Notes under the pieces: generated by a model | What the model saw: only the letters and a program-made list of their open reading frames with translations | What the model was told of the DNA's origin: nothing | Databases searched by the model: none | Source: Corythucha ciliata | Taxonomy: Eukaryota; Arthropoda; Insecta; Hemiptera; Tingidae | Reading direction: 5' to 3' | NCBI GenBank assembly: GCA_038030265.1 | Contig: CM075941.1 | Location: 8,308,001-8,372,000, forward strand | DNA length: 64,000 nucleotides | Program-made: the position numbers and the translations under genes | Shown here: positions 1-12,199 of the stretch, piece after piece | Position numbering within the stretch: position 1 is the first letter of the stretch | Layout: each line of letters starts with the position of its first letter

Positions 1-371
1 AAAAGTCGGACACCCAGTATATTTGAGTGCCAAGCCCCTTTTCTAAAAGTATCGATTTCCGGGGAAAACTGTCAGTTTTTGGATTAGAAAATGAGGAATA
101 AAAGATTGAAACCGATAGTTTCCCAACGATTATGTTATTTTTTAAAGGATTACGACCTTTAGTGTGAAAACTCAGTTTTATAACGCATGCGCTGGTCGCT
201 GAGGTCTACCCTATGCACCTTATGAATCAGGCAATCAGGGCAGGATACCAAATTACCAATGATATTTTACTCAAGCCCAATAAATGAGGTTTTATTATTA
301 AGGCTCTACTTTCCAAAACCTATCAAAACACCTTGACCCAAGAGAGAGCGCTGAAAATCACCGGTCTGTAA

Positions 372-530
372 CAACGATGTATAAAAGAACTGGATTGCTC
401 ATCACTGCTGATAAAGTCTGCCATCAAATAAGCTCCAAGTGGAGCTTAAAGTGGATGAGAGGGGTGGAGTTTCAAAGTAAATACGGGAAGAGAGTTGTGT
501 TGCCATAACTACACAAGGAGAGGGACAAAC
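372..530 (-). repeat. Diverged copy of the 228-bp inverted-repeat transposon
   Basis: This stretch matches, in reverse orientation, the short transposon at 17280-17507. It begins with the same terminal sequence CAACGAT.TATAA, then shares the segments around TGGATTGCTCATCACTGC, TGGATGAGAG and ACTACACAAGGAGA. The far terminus is not recognisable, so the copy is probably truncated. It shows that the 17.3 kb element is a family with several genomic copies. No coding capacity is visible. Confidence 0.6.
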
Positions 531-540
531 TCGAGATAAA

Positions 541-1500
541 AATATCAAAGGTGTGGAATGTTTTCTTTTATTATCATTGCAAATTTGCAATAAACTCACT
601 GAGTTTCCATTTCCTTATAAATCCTTATAAATCTACAACGGGCTCTTCATTTCCACCCATTAACATAAACGAGAGGTGAAGAAATGAAATGCACCAAAGC
701 AGCATTTTGTGCAAGTGGAAAACGGTAATACAGAATCACACACATCACGTCATTTTTTAGTGCATTTCATTTTGAAAATGCACTATTGGTCTCGTCGTGA
801 TGGTGGCAAACATGGGTCATGGCATGTATTTTTCATGTTTCAGAACCTCTTGAACACGAATTCAGTGGTCTCCGGAATTCTTATAATTTAGCGGAACGCT
901 CTTTGGCACAAAATCAGTAGTCATAAGACACCAGTCAGTATTGCATTTGGGCCAAATTGGTCGAGATGGAGGGGGGATGATAGGGCTTGAACTGGTCAAA
1001 AAATCACTACAATTCACCAATTGATTCCAGAAGCATCATATTCGGAACGAATATTCCATGTTAATAAAGCAGCCTTTGATTCCAATTTTAATTTTTTGAA
1101 AAAGTCAAGGGGGAGGGGGTGATCCCCCCAATGTGGAAGTGTAAAAATAGCGTTAAAATTTACTAGTTCATCCTAGCGCTCCCAAATTCGGCTCAAAAAT
1201 TCAATTTAACAAAAGCCCTAGATTACCTTTGAGATATCTCGAAAAATTTAAAGTTCATGGTTGGGAGGAGGCGGTAAAATACTTAATGAATTTTCAAAAA
1301 TATCGCTAAAATTCATACGTTTATCTAACCACATTAAGATTTGGTTCAAAAATGTAATGCAAGAAACACCATAAATTACTATAGAAATGTATAACAAAGT
1401 CGAGGGGAGAGATAATAAGGAGTGAAATTTTTAAGTTTATCCGAGCGCATCAAAAAGTTCAAAAATCTAATGTATCAACGGCCAATCAATGTATCAGGTA
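541..1500. other. AT-rich stretch, no gene recognised
   Basis: I see no conserved protein motif here, only short spurious reading frames. Phrases such as AAAATATCGCTAAAATT recur loosely and resemble sequence near 5.5 kb, suggesting old decayed repeats. Confidence 0.4.
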
Positions 1501-1521
1501 GACGGCGATGGCGTCTACGAT

Positions 1522-3758
1522 AATTTGTTGATAGTGATTTGAGAGATTTCATTTCCCTTTTACCAAAGGACTGTTGAAGGGGGAGCTGCTTGATGATTGC
1601 AGATGGTTCCTCCACCCCCCTCTATTCATTCCTCGTCTACATTTGACGAGGGGATGGTCCGGCCCGGGCCACTATTCAGAGGAGAGCCCCGAAAAACTTA
1701 AAGATGTAAAATGGATTTGTAGGTTTTAACGTGTTGATTAGCGGCAAATATTGAGAATAAGCGCTCATTTGCCACTTAAATTAGGAAAAATAGATCAATT
1801 CGAGATATCTTAAGGCAACTTCGCGGACAAAACATAGAAACTACGCAGGCGCTATCAAGTTTCTACAGGCCTTAATAAATAGTCGGAAACAATTGAGAAG
1901 GCGTTCTAATGTGCTGCTTGGGAAAAGTGCTGACATTCGAAGCAAAAATAGCGAAAAAGCACTGATTCGTAGTAAGGAACTAAAAAAATCGCTAATTTGA
2001 GGCTAAAAATGGAAAACAAAAATATGCGACGATAATTGAGAAAAAGCTGCCGTCCATCCCTCAGCAGCCTCACCTATTTTTTAAAAACGTTAATTCGTGG
2101 TTTCTCGAGGTAACAACGGGGCTAAAATTTAATAAAAGTGAAAAAAACCACCTGTTTCGCGGATACTGAGAAAATCAGCTGAGTCCCGCCTAGAATTGAA
2201 GTTAAACGCTCACTCGCAACTAAAATGGAGACAGACACCAATTCACGGATTAATTTGATGAAATACGCTGATTCGCGGCTTAAATTAAAAAATAGTTCTA
2301 ATTCGCGGCAAAAGTAGAGAAAAAGGGGAGAGTCTAATCACGGCTTACGGAACGGGTATAAAAACAGGCCGCAGGGTCCCCAAAATGCACATGTGGAATA
2401 CCCCAGTTACCTCTCACACGCAAGTAGGAGAAATATAACCCGAGGAACTGAAAAGTACTATAGTAATGTACTTCTCCCCCCAGAGGCTACAGATTCCACG
2501 CAGCACGTGCGTTTTGAAGACCCTGCGGCCTGTTTTGATGCCCGTTCCGTAAGCTTTTGTTCACCCAGTAAATTGGTACAACCCGAGAAAAAGCAGTCAC
2601 GTGATTGAGAAAAACGCTAATTCATGGATACGTGAGATAAAACCAGCTGATTCTCGGCTAAAACAGACAAGCCGCTCATTCCCGCCTAAAATTGATGTAA
2701 AACGCTCAATCGCAGAAAAATTGGAGCTAAAATTAAATTTGTGGCTAATGTTTACAAAAAGCGTTTATTAACAGCTAAAATGTAGAAACACACTAATTCG
2801 CTGATCAATTTGAGATAATATGCACTAGCAGCTAAAATTCAGGAATGCAGTGTTTCACTGCTAAAATTAAGAAATAATCCGATTCCAAAAATAGGCAAAT
2901 AATTTGCGGCTAAAATTAGAATAACGCTAAAATTCACGATACATTTGATAATCCCGCGTGTTCACGGCTTGAACTGACAGTGAGACAAACGACTAATTTC
3001 CTTCTATTGAGTTGAAGAGCTTATTCGCTGCTAAAATTAAGGAAAGGCGATATTTCGCAGCTAATATTACAGAAAGCAATCATTCGCAGCTAAAATAAAT
3101 AAAACGCTAATTCATGGATTTCGCAAAAATCCGCTTATTCGCAGCTGCGAAATTGAGTAAAAACGGTGATTCAAGGTTGAAATTAAGGAATAATTCACGG
3201 CTAAAATGCAGAAAAAAATCGACGACCAATTGGAGGAAATCCGCTATTTCGTGGCTAAAATATAGGAAATGCGCGGAAACTCGCGGCTCAAATGGAAATA
3301 AACCGTTAATCCGCATGACTAAGAAGTGAAGAAATACGTTGAAATATGAAAAAACGTTAACCCATGGCTACAACTGAGACAAACCACTAAATCCTGTCTA
3401 AAACGTAGATAAATAAACAGCTCATTCGCTGCTAAAATTGAGGAAATAAGTGGCTAAAGTGGACAAGAAGCGCATCACACCTGAACCGGAGAAAAACGAT
3501 AAACATCGGATCAATGAAAGAAAATTCGCTAATTTACGGCTGAAATTGAGGAAATGCGGTAATTCGCGGCTAAAATTTAGAAATAGTTCGCGACTAAAAT
3601 TGAGAAAAAGAGCTTAGATTGCGGCAAAAATCGGGGAAAATTGCTATTTCATGGCTAAAATTGAGATTATTCTATAGAGACAAGTTTGTGGCTGAAACTC
3701 AGAAAAAGAAAGAGTAAATCAGATTTATGGTAGAACACCTCCCAAGATAAAATCTTAG
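1522..3758 (+). mobile_element. Non-autonomous element built of a ~30-bp repeat (copy 1)
   Basis: This is a diverged relative of the bounded element at 31926-33818. Both share an opening block (GACTGTTGAAGGGGGA, then ATTAGCGGCAAATATTGAGA and a degenerate AATTCGAGATATCT block). Both continue as dozens of degenerate repeats around TTCGCGGCTAAAATTGAGAA, and both close with a CTCCCAAGAT..AATC.TAGATCCG.CACT end. No transposase is encoded. The left terminus is not recognisable, so the start given is where homology to the other copy begins. Short open frames inside are by-products of the repeat. Confidence 0.65.
2343..2553. mobile_element. 211-bp inverted-repeat insertion inside the repeat array
   Basis: The ends form an inverted repeat of 36 nt matching at 34 positions: left arm 2343-2378 starts GCTTACGGAACGGG and right arm 2518-2553 is its complement. 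The interior is unlike the surrounding repeat units. This fits a small MITE-type transposon inserted in the array. No target-site duplication could be assigned, and no protein is encoded. Confidence 0.5.
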
Positions 3759-3773
3759 ATCCGTCACTAATTC

Positions 3774-5145
3774 ACACCAATTTCCCGTGAAACATTTTCG
3801 AAGGAAAAGCCGAGTGATTATCATAGATGATCGCGAGTTCACCGTTCTCGCCGTCAACAATTCTTGATGGATTTGTTTGAAGGTGAGTGTGATTCCGAAG
3901 TACAACTTGTGCTCAAATTGCAAGGGGGTCTCTTCCTAATTATTTTGAAGACGCACGGGGGCGAGGACTTCCCTGAGTTTTTTAAACTTCTGAAGAAGCT
4001 CTTGTTCAGGGCTTCCGATATCACTTTCTGTACTTGGGGTGGTTTGGCTGATGCATTATGGAAAATCTACTGCACCCATACAGAAAATTGCTTCACAGCA
4101 CTAAGTAACATCCAGCAGAAAGTCATTGGCCATATTTTAACGGTTCTGTGGCCATGAGTGTTTGAGCTAAAAGCCACCATAAGTATGCCGTGTTCTGTAT
4201 TGTAAGAAAGAGAAGTGATAAAACGCGCTGTTGCGAATAATAAAACCGTCTTGATCAAGCAATGATTGAATTATCCGGAAACTTTGCGAGAATGTTATGC
4301 TCTTTCAATAAGGCATTATTTTACCTTTCAATCCGATTTATCACCAGCAATTAACAATCAATCCAAAATCTCACGACTAACGAGCATACAAAACAAGAAG
4401 AGGAAACCTTCCTGAAAGGGAACATGGATTCCTTTGTCACAAAAATCTGTTCGGTCTACTTTAAATTTTGTGTAGTTATCGTTAATCTCAAAGCTGCTTA
4501 TGCATTTTGTAGCTTTGTGTAGTATTGGAGGTTTGTAGGGACGCCCGAAAGAACCTATAAAAAGCCCTTCGAAAACCACCGAAACTTTCGAAAATTGTTG
4601 AAGAGAGGAGGGTGACAATATGGAAAGAAGTTCGTTTAAACAAACCCGGCAGCAAACAGCATCAGGGAGGGTCAAACATTAACGAAACAAATTATGTTCT
4701 CAACATCATTACTTCTGGGACGAATTTACTCTCAATTAGTCAAGGAAAATGATGTTGTTCTAAAAAGATGTTTAAAAAATCATATCTCGAAGGGTTTTGA
4801 TTTTCGGACAATGGCTTATGGGGTGTTTTCGATCGCAAATGAGGTCTACTTTAACCCATTTTTTTTGTTACACTTATACGCATCAACCCTGTATGCATAG
4901 TTATGCCTTCCATTCTTACCGAACTTCAGTGTCTTTTAGTGCATTCAATTTATGCGTACTAGTAACTTTCATTTATGTGTTGAGTTCACTATTGGCTCCG
5001 TCGTTATGGTGGCAAGCATGCCGGCCATGCCAGGCCCAAAAATTTGATTTAACGAAGGTCTTCAATCGGCATCGAAATTTCTTGAAAATCTTCGGTGGGT
5101 GGTAGGGGAAGGAAAAATCACAAAATTAAACTTGTTTATTTCAGT
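3774..5145. other. Intergenic, no gene recognised
   Basis: Open frames up to about 100 codons exist on both strands (for example 3864-4157 plus and 4358-4675 minus), but none shows a family motif or splice context I recognise. I treat the stretch as non-coding or as unrecognised transposon decay. Confidence 0.35.
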
Positions 5146-5423
5146 GTAGGGGGTTATTCTGTTACTATAATTTTGAGGCGTCGGATTGTTTTATCGAAAA
5201 CCATCTAATTTCATTGGATTTTTGGTGACACATGACTTCCGACAGTAAATTCGATACCTTGCCTTGAATCCTGTTCACGCGATACGATTTTTCAAGTGAA
5301 AACGCTCTCAATTCCACACAAACGTTCACAAACGCGTGATTTCCATGAAAGGTAATCAAGACCCATATGATTTTCCCCGCTGTGCCGTGAACAAGGCTTC
5401 GAAATGACAGAATTACCCCCTAC
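5146..5423. mobile_element. MITE, GGGGG..ATTCT terminal-repeat family (copy 1)
   Basis: The 278-bp segment begins GTAGGGGGTTATTCTGT and ends with its near-perfect complement (16 of 17). Two other inverted-repeat elements in the window, at 35492-35753 and 42396-42538, have closely related termini, so this is a family. There is no coding capacity. The target duplication is unresolved, so the superfamily is not assigned. Confidence 0.55.
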
Positions 5424-6980
5424 CCCTGGCCAGATTTGGCAAAAATATCATGCAAAAAATTTCTTGCTCCATTTCAATTTTCTGAACAAGTCGAAAGGAG
5501 GATACAAGAAGAGGGTTAAGTAAAATTTCCGAAAAATCGGCAAAAATTAGTAATAATTAGCTATACTAATGCGGCTAACTTCTGAGCATTGTATTTAAAT
5601 TATGAACTTCAATTGATTTAAACCGAGTTTATCGAAATATTAAAAAAGTGGAGAGGGTAATAAGAGGTGGCTGGGAGAGATTACCGATCTTTAGACATTT
5701 TAAAATTTCATTAAATAATTGAACGAAATTGTCATAAGTCGCTGTGCACCAGCTCGAACAACATGACTGAATAGATACGTACGACAATTATTAGCTGTTC
5801 ATCCGAAAAAATCAAGCCGTTTTAAACTACCCCTTCAAAAATGTATCTCAAAGGGAAAAAATAACAAATTCGAAGTTCGGTCCATTCAGGCTTCCCTCGC
5901 CTCGCTAAGTCCCCCACATGCACAAACTCAAGGTCGTTTGTCTGACGGAAACGGTTAACCCCAATACTCCTCGCCTGTAAGCCTCTTGAGTAAGAAGTTC
6001 GAAGAGCGCGTCCCTTTCTGAAGCTGAATTATTTGAAAATTGAAATTCCGATTTTTCTCCAAATTGGGCGAGTTTCTTAAAATGTTTTTCATGCCATAAA
6101 TCGTGGGAAACTCTGAACAATGGAACCCCGCAGAGTTTTCCGTGAACTACGCAATTTTAACGACGCATTTATAACAATCATATATATATATAATTTCACA
6201 AAAACTCTTGCGGGCTTCAGTTTTATGGAATTTTTGAGGAATTTAGCAAAAGAAAATCAAACAAATCGGAGCAATACAAGCCGAGATTTTTAGGAACTCG
6301 TTTTACCATAGAAAAGTAGAGCCCTAATAAAGTCATACACAGGACACCGGGCATTCGACTGCGATTCGCCGGAATCACTTTAAATGTATAACATTATTGT
6401 TCTTGCGTGAAAAAAGAAGAGATAGAGAACAAAAAACACTACCTGCGAGGTGAATGAGACGTGACCTTGACTTCAAGTATGAGTCCCTCTCTCCAACACC
6501 CTCTTTCCCTTGGTAGGTGGCGCGCGGGGGTGTTTTCTGTTCCGGTCGCTAATTATTATCCAATCGTGAATCTAAAAAATGTTTTGAAAACAGTGACTTA
6601 TTCTACAACTGGGCTGTACATGATTTTTCCAAATTTATAAAAAATCGAGATTTTGTGTGTCTGATTTTTGGGTTACGAGGTGAAATCTAAAAATAGGTTA
6701 ACGATGCGAATTGTAGATTAAGCACCCGAGTAAAATGCATTTTTCAAAATGAAAATCGGACCATTTTTGGAGCCGTGAGGAGTGCTTCGCGCGCGCACGC
6801 TTGGCATCCCCCCTGCGTCTCATAATGACCATGGGGAGAAAGTATTTTCACCGTTGGAGTATTTTTCACGTTATATCCCGTAAGAGGTGTTCGAGTCGGC
6901 TGCAATGTACACGAATTTGTATGCGACACAAAATTTCGCTACGCGATGTAAACCTACCAGAGGTCCAGAGAAGTGTCCGG
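5424..6980. other. AT-rich intergenic, nothing recognised
   Basis: The stretch contains a short (TA)n run near 6180 and small spurious open frames. I see no protein motif, tRNA or terminal repeat that I can support. Confidence 0.35.
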
Positions 6981-6986
6981 AGAATT

Positions 6987-8088
6987 GAAGCAGTTGATTG
7001 GCCTTCACATTCTCTGCGGAAATTTAAAGTTCCCCAGATTACATATGTACTGGGACAAGCGCCTAAAGATAAATATCTTTCCGGAGACCATGTGTCATGA
7101 CAGGTTTTTTCAGTTGCGAACTAACTTATGGCGTTTTCTATTTAAGTAAAATTCTGCTCTGGAGCCGAGCATTTCCACCCGTCTTCTCCGCTACCATATG
7201 ATATAATTCAGAGAAGACGGGTGGAAATGCTCGGCTTCAGAGCGGAATTTTATGCAAATAGTAAACGCTATTACATTTCGTGGACAACACGAAAAAGTCC
7301 CGAGAACCTGACGCATTCTATAAAGTCAGGCCTCTTTTTGAGTCAATTCGTGCCAGATGCAGAGCGCAGCCTCTCGAGAGAGAGCTCAAGCGAGGCTCTG
7401 ACTGACTCGGATGGAAAAGTGGTCGTAGTGAAATGGCTTGACAACAAAAGCGTTGTCCTCGCTTCCAATTTTGTTGGCATCGGTGAAGAAGATAAAGCCA
7501 AGAGGTGGGAATGCAAAGAAAAAAAATATATAGAAATAAACAGACCGGAAATCGTCAGAAAATACAACCACTCAATGGGGGGCGTGGATCTTCTTGACCA
7601 TCTAATAGATTTATACAGAATCTTCATCCGTTCCCGGAAATGGACTCTGCGCATGATTTTCCATGCCATGGAGTTGGCAGTAGTTTGTGCTTGGAAGGAG
7701 TATAAATTGGCAGCAGATTCATCGGGAGTGCCAACAAAAGAACAACTTGATCTCCTAGAATTTCGTATGCGCCTCTCACGCCAACTTGTCACTCCAGCAG
7801 CGGACAAAAAAAAGGGGGGGGGGGGTCGTCCAGCAATGAGTGAGATCTCAGAAAACGTAGAGCCCCCCCGCAGCGAAACGTAAACTGTTCGAACAGTTGA
7901 CGACGTCGCGCATCTAGCTCACTACGATGATGCCGATCTTCCCCACGAGATGCAAGAATCCAGGCTGTAAGCACAAGACCCACGTAATGTGCAAGAAATG
8001 TTGCATACATTTATGTATTTTGAAGGGCAGAAATTGTTTTAGTGAATTCCATACCAAGCCCTCCAAAAAAAAGCCTGGCTGCCGTTGA
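6987..8088 (+). pseudogene. piggyBac transposase, degenerate
   Basis: PiggyBac transposases cut and paste DNA at TTAA sites using an RNase H-like DDD core. Three family blocks lie in order. A core segment around 6990-7130 has the IGLH..MG-like and YWD...M..DRFFQLR motifs. The long frame 7221-7883 carries KW.DNK and YNHSMGGVDLLDHLIDLYR. A cysteine-rich C-terminal finger (7950-8085, CxxxxC...CKKC pattern) ends at a TGA at 8086. The blocks sit in different frames. One break lies at or after the poly-G run near 7814, and another where an inverted duplication occupies 7147-7252. The N-terminal third is not recognisable, nor are the terminal inverted repeats. The copy is clearly inactive. Confidence 0.85.
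7147..7252. repeat. 42-bp near-perfect hairpin within the piggyBac pseudogene
   Basis: The left arm 7147-7188 and right arm 7211-7252 are inverted copies matching at 40 of 42 positions, separated by a 22-bp spacer. The right arm is in the transposase reading frame, so the left arm looks like an inverted duplication that replaced transposase sequence. Confidence 0.85.
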
Positions 8089-10761
8089 GTTTTATCATTT
8101 TCTGTTTTTCAGAGTTTGTTGCTTGCTTAGTTACCATTTTAAGGTGCAATTTTTTTAAATTAAGCTGTTCATTTGTGATTTATACATTTTCTTGAAAATT
8201 GTTCGTTGTAAAAAAATGTAACTCTATTTTCTATCTGTAGATATATTAAGCTTTACCAAGCCACCTTTCAGAACGAATGGGTCACCCAGAACCCATTTTA
8301 TTTAGCGTGCAATAAAGTGTGAAACTGTTTCCGTTTGCCATTTTTTTGTTATTCGGAGATCCTTCATGAAGGAAAAAGAGCGGCATATTTTTTTCATTCC
8401 CCAACATTTTGTCCAGGTCTGAAGATGTATTCGCTAATTAGCGATTTTTCTTGATTTTAGCCACGAGTTAAATGTTTTTCTCAATTCTAGTCTCGAATTG
8501 GCGTTTTTCTCTTCTTCAGTCATGAATTAGTGATTTTCGTGTACGCTTTATTCGCGAATTAGCGTTTTTTCTTAATTTATCCGCTAATTATTAGTGATTT
8601 TCCTCAATTTTAGCTACGAATTGGAGTTTTTTCACATACACCGACTTGGGATCTGTTCATGACGTTTTCAATAAGAAAAGCTTCTTAGCAGTGCAGTTCC
8701 TTACAGCGGTGTCCGTTCAAAAAACGTCTCAATACGTCTTCATTAATAAGCGATTTTAGACGTTTTAAGTTATATCAAATGCGTTGTGATTGGAAGCTCT
8801 GGTATTTGCGTCATGAACGTATTTTACCAATGTGTACTTAGGTGTTGTCCACAAGATTAATACCAACACATTTAGCTTAGCCTTAATTTCAGCTGTGGAA
8901 GATGAAATAGGTTAAATAATGCTATAAATTCAAGAGAAAATACCCGTTAAATAGCTAAATGAGGGTCATTGTGAGTGGAAGGTTGGGAGGCTCTGTATGA
9001 GGGGAAGCATACCTGAGTCCCATACTTGAGAGATGTTGCTCTAACGGCGTTCAACTTAAATTTTCCATAAAATTAAATTATTTTTGGTTCGCTTGGTCGG
9101 GTTTTGGGAATGTTTCGTAACCATTTTTACGTAAATTATTAAATAATTCTGCAGTATGAATCTTGCTCAGTGTTGTACAAGGTGAATGCGTAAAATTGGG
9201 TGAAAGTACTAGGTGATTACACGGGAAAATATTTACACACCAAAATTCCATGAAGTGAGAGGTTATAATAAATTTAGCCGGAATGAAGGGCCCCTCCACC
9301 TTTACTTATTCATCAACTTTCATTGGAACCGTTTGGTTCTCTATGACGAGTGTTCTTTGCAATGGTCTTGAACAAATCTCAATTTTTTTGCCTTTCTGCT
9401 CCAGCTCCTATAGCCGCTTTCTCGCCACACGGCCAGCAGTGATATACAGACCAGGCCTGCCAAGTAACATTATTCTACAACTTAATAACTCTCTAACTTC
9501 ATAGCCACCTTTTTTACTCCCCTTTTTTTAGCTTTAATATCACTTAAAGTTTTCTTCCTGAAGTGTCGTTATGCTAAAAAACCCTTAAAGCACGTCCTGG
9601 AGTATTGCAAAGCACTTATTTTTTACACTCACTCAACATCCTCATGTAGGAAATGAAAAAAAAAAAATTTAATGGTGGTAGTAAAACCGGGTCCTTTCCC
9701 TCACGAGCCCGTTCATTAATTTAATTGAAATTGAAACCAGTTGGTTCGAGTGACATCGAACAATGCCTCAAAAACCATTCTCGTATCCGCGTTACAACGG
9801 CGATTTAAATTAATATTGACACACTACGTCTGAACGATTTGTGGCGGGAAAAGTTTTTCTTTTTTAATTGGACACCCACCGACGCAATAGAAACCACTAA
9901 ATTACGTTCCAGTCCATCAACAATACCCTTCAGGCACTCAGAGGGCGCTGACGCGTATAAGATAAATGGCCGCTAATAAAATCTCCCGCGGAGGCCACCA
10001 ATGTCTGGTAATACTTTTCAAAATTAACTTGTCGTTCGACATTTCTTTTCAACTTAAGATGACGACGAACACAATTTCATGTACTTCTCTTCTCATTGAA
10101 ATTATATTTTATACATAATTCGGCGAAAAAAAAAAATAGACGGGAAAAGGTAGTAAATGTTTATCTGTTTTATTTCAAGTTGTCATTTCAAGACCGCGCC
10201 CGACCCCGGTAAAAATGAATAGGTTTACCAAAATGAGCACAACATAAAATATTCTTCCGTTTATCGTGGGATGGCTCGATCGGTAGTACTAGTAAAATGT
10301 CAATATCGATATTTAGGGGCGTCTAGAGCTTACCTGCTAATTATTATTCTTGAAATTGAAGACAGAAGACAAATCTTTTGTTGGATATAATACCCTGACC
10401 CGCACGACATTACAAGTATTGATGGTTGTGGCCTAGTTTCCCTTTGTTTTTTCCCTTCCTCCATGGGCTACTGACTTCTGTGTGGCTACAACCGGAAGAT
10501 TTCTGAGCACAGAATAGAATCGTGTGAATGTTGGTGAGTGTGTGGGGGGGGGGTCAAACATTATATCTCCCTGAGTACGATATTCGAAGGGTTTTGTAAG
10601 CATTTTTTTTTTTTATAACGAAATTGTGCTGAGCCTCCAACTCCAACGCTCTCACTGATTTTCGTTACCTCAGACACGCTTTAACTCCATTGTTTCACTC
10701 ATTCACAACCGAGAACGATCGTCTGGATAAAAATCGCATTAGCGTCTTTTTTGTATGAACC
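8089..10761. other. AT-rich intergenic between piggyBac and the BEL element
   Basis: Apart from the short repeat array at 8410-8650, I see only homopolymer runs and small spurious frames. No protein motif or RNA gene is recognised. Confidence 0.4.
8410..8650 (-). repeat. Short reversed array of the ~30-bp repeat
   Basis: About eight degenerate units of the pattern GCGATTTTTCTCAATTTTAG run in reverse orientation to the array at 1.7-3.7 kb. No bounding transposon termini are visible. Confidence 0.6.
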
Positions 10762-10924
10762 TGTGAAGAAAGCGCGACGCGTCTAATTATAAATCGTCCG
10801 TCTTTTGTTTTGTACTATCTTTCGCTAATCTCTCATCGTTTTAAAAAGATAAAATAAAGTTCAGTCATTCAAAAAAAATGTGTTAATGTACGTAATTTAA
10901 TCACCCGTCAAGGCGTAATTGACA
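10762..10924 (+). repeat. 5' LTR of BEL/Pao A
   Basis: It starts TGTGAAG, ends TGACA and holds an AATAAAG signal near 10853. Its last 138 bp match the 3' LTR with three differences. The start was set by the flanking GAACC, which is repeated after the 3' LTR. Confidence 0.7.
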
Positions 10925-10927
10925 CAC

Positions 10928-10944
10928 TGGCGACCGTAACACGA
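10928..10944 (+). promoter_or_regulatory. Primer-binding site, tRNA-Arg-like
   Basis: TGGCGACCGTAACACGA begins three bases after the LTR. From memory it resembles the complement of an arthropod tRNA-Arg 3' end with about two mismatches. Some BEL/Pao elements use tRNA-Arg as the primer. Confidence 0.5.
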
Positions 10945-10963
10945 CATTGAGACCGAAATTTAT

Positions 10964-11770
10964 TTGTTAAAATATCGTTTTCCGAACGGTGTGAGTCGAG
11001 AAATGGAAAAAATTAAATGGCTAAAAAAAAAACAACGGGGTGTGAAACGTACTACGGTTACGAAGCTGTTCAACGAATTGGCAGCTCCCGACACCACAGA
11101 GTTAGAAGCTCTGTTCGACCATTACCGACTCCGGTTTGAAGATCTCTGTCGTCTTGATGGGGAGATCGTGGATCTTCTCTTGGACGATGATTCGAAGGAG
11201 GAGGGCGATTTGGTAACCGAGGAGAACGCCACAGAAGATTTTGTGAGAAAATTCACTCATATAAGTGTTGCTATGAAAAAATACGTTAAATACCACGTTG
11301 AGAGCGACAGAAAGTCCATTCGACGAGTCATCGAAAGCGTCAGGTATGAGAAAGTTAAAGCTACCGGTACTGGAACTGAAATCTGGAACTGGATTCCGTT
11401 TTGGGCCCAATTCCAAAAGATTGATGGGGAGAAATCCTTACACGATTCGGACAAGTTTCAGTACCTCATTCAAGCCATTACACCGAGATCAAGGGCTTGG
11501 GAGTTCATAAACAGATATCCTCCGAGCGCTGGTAATTGCAACGAAGCAAAAAATGCTGAACAGTCATAATCCGGGAAAAATCGACATCGCTAATATTTAC
11601 GACAAACTGGAGGCCCATCTTCGGGCGCTCGACGTCCTTCATGTATCAACCGACAAAATGTGTGCCACTATGCTTCTTCCAATTGTCGAATCTTGCCTAC
11701 CTATAGAACTACTTCGAACATGGCAACGATCAAGAGGATGTTATGATAACGAGAACGAAACGACTGGGAA
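10964..11770 (+). pseudogene. BEL/Pao A gag, N-terminal part
   Basis: Gag packages element RNA in cytoplasmic particles. The frame at 10964-11569 has the helical N-terminal region (FNELAAPDTTELEALFDHYR) and the DUF1759-type core (FWAQFQKIDGE, LHDSDKFQYLI). It then shifts frame near 11550, with some residues lost, into the family segment IYDKLEAHLRALDVL and LPIELLRTWQRS. After about 11740 the match ends and copia gag begins. No zinc knuckles remain here. The shift and the fusion to copia make it a pseudogene. Confidence 0.8.
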
Positions 11771-12199
11771 AGAAACGGGTCAACAGCCAACCGCAGCAGC
11801 AAATAGGAAATTTGCTATACAAGCAGTGCTCGAAGTCAAGGACTTGTGGGACGCCGTAGAGGGTACGATTGACTATCCTAAGAAGGACAGGAAAGCTCGT
11901 TCTGAGATTATGCTCGCTGTGGATAAAGTAATTTATCCCCATATCATGAAGACTACGACGGCGAAAGAATGCTGGGAAGCACTAAACCGCGCATTTGAAG
12001 ACTCGGGGCTAACCAGACGTATCTGGACTAGAGGACTGACTAGTATCTGACTAGAGGATCAACGAAATCCTGGTTTTTAGATTCCGCCGCCACGTCACAT
12101 ATCACTAATGATACTAAAAACTTTGTGCCTCATGCCACGTCTGACACACAAATTCTCGGTGTTGACAACCAAAATCTGACTGCTACTTCTACAGGCACA
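11770..12199 (+). pseudogene. copia gag C-terminal part and protease start
   Basis: The UBN2-type gag segment reads LWDAVEG, TTAKECWEALNRAFEDSGLTRR. A stop or frame break follows near 12050, then the protease active-site region (WFLDSAATSHIT), with alanine where most relatives have glycine. Most of the zinc-knuckle region between them is missing. The protease frame is cut at 12199 by the GC-rich insertion. Confidence 0.8.

Noticed and set aside
2393..2608. 71-codon frame in the array element.
   Set aside because: It lies across a small inverted-repeat insertion and repeat units; no conserved motif.
1740..3700. Possible CRISPR-like array of ~30-bp repeats.
   Set aside because: Units are degenerate with no regular spacers, in a eukaryotic transposon setting; it is a minisatellite.
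3864..4157. 97-codon plus-strand frame, leucine-rich.
   Set aside because: No family similarity I can name and no supporting signals; composition alone is not enough.
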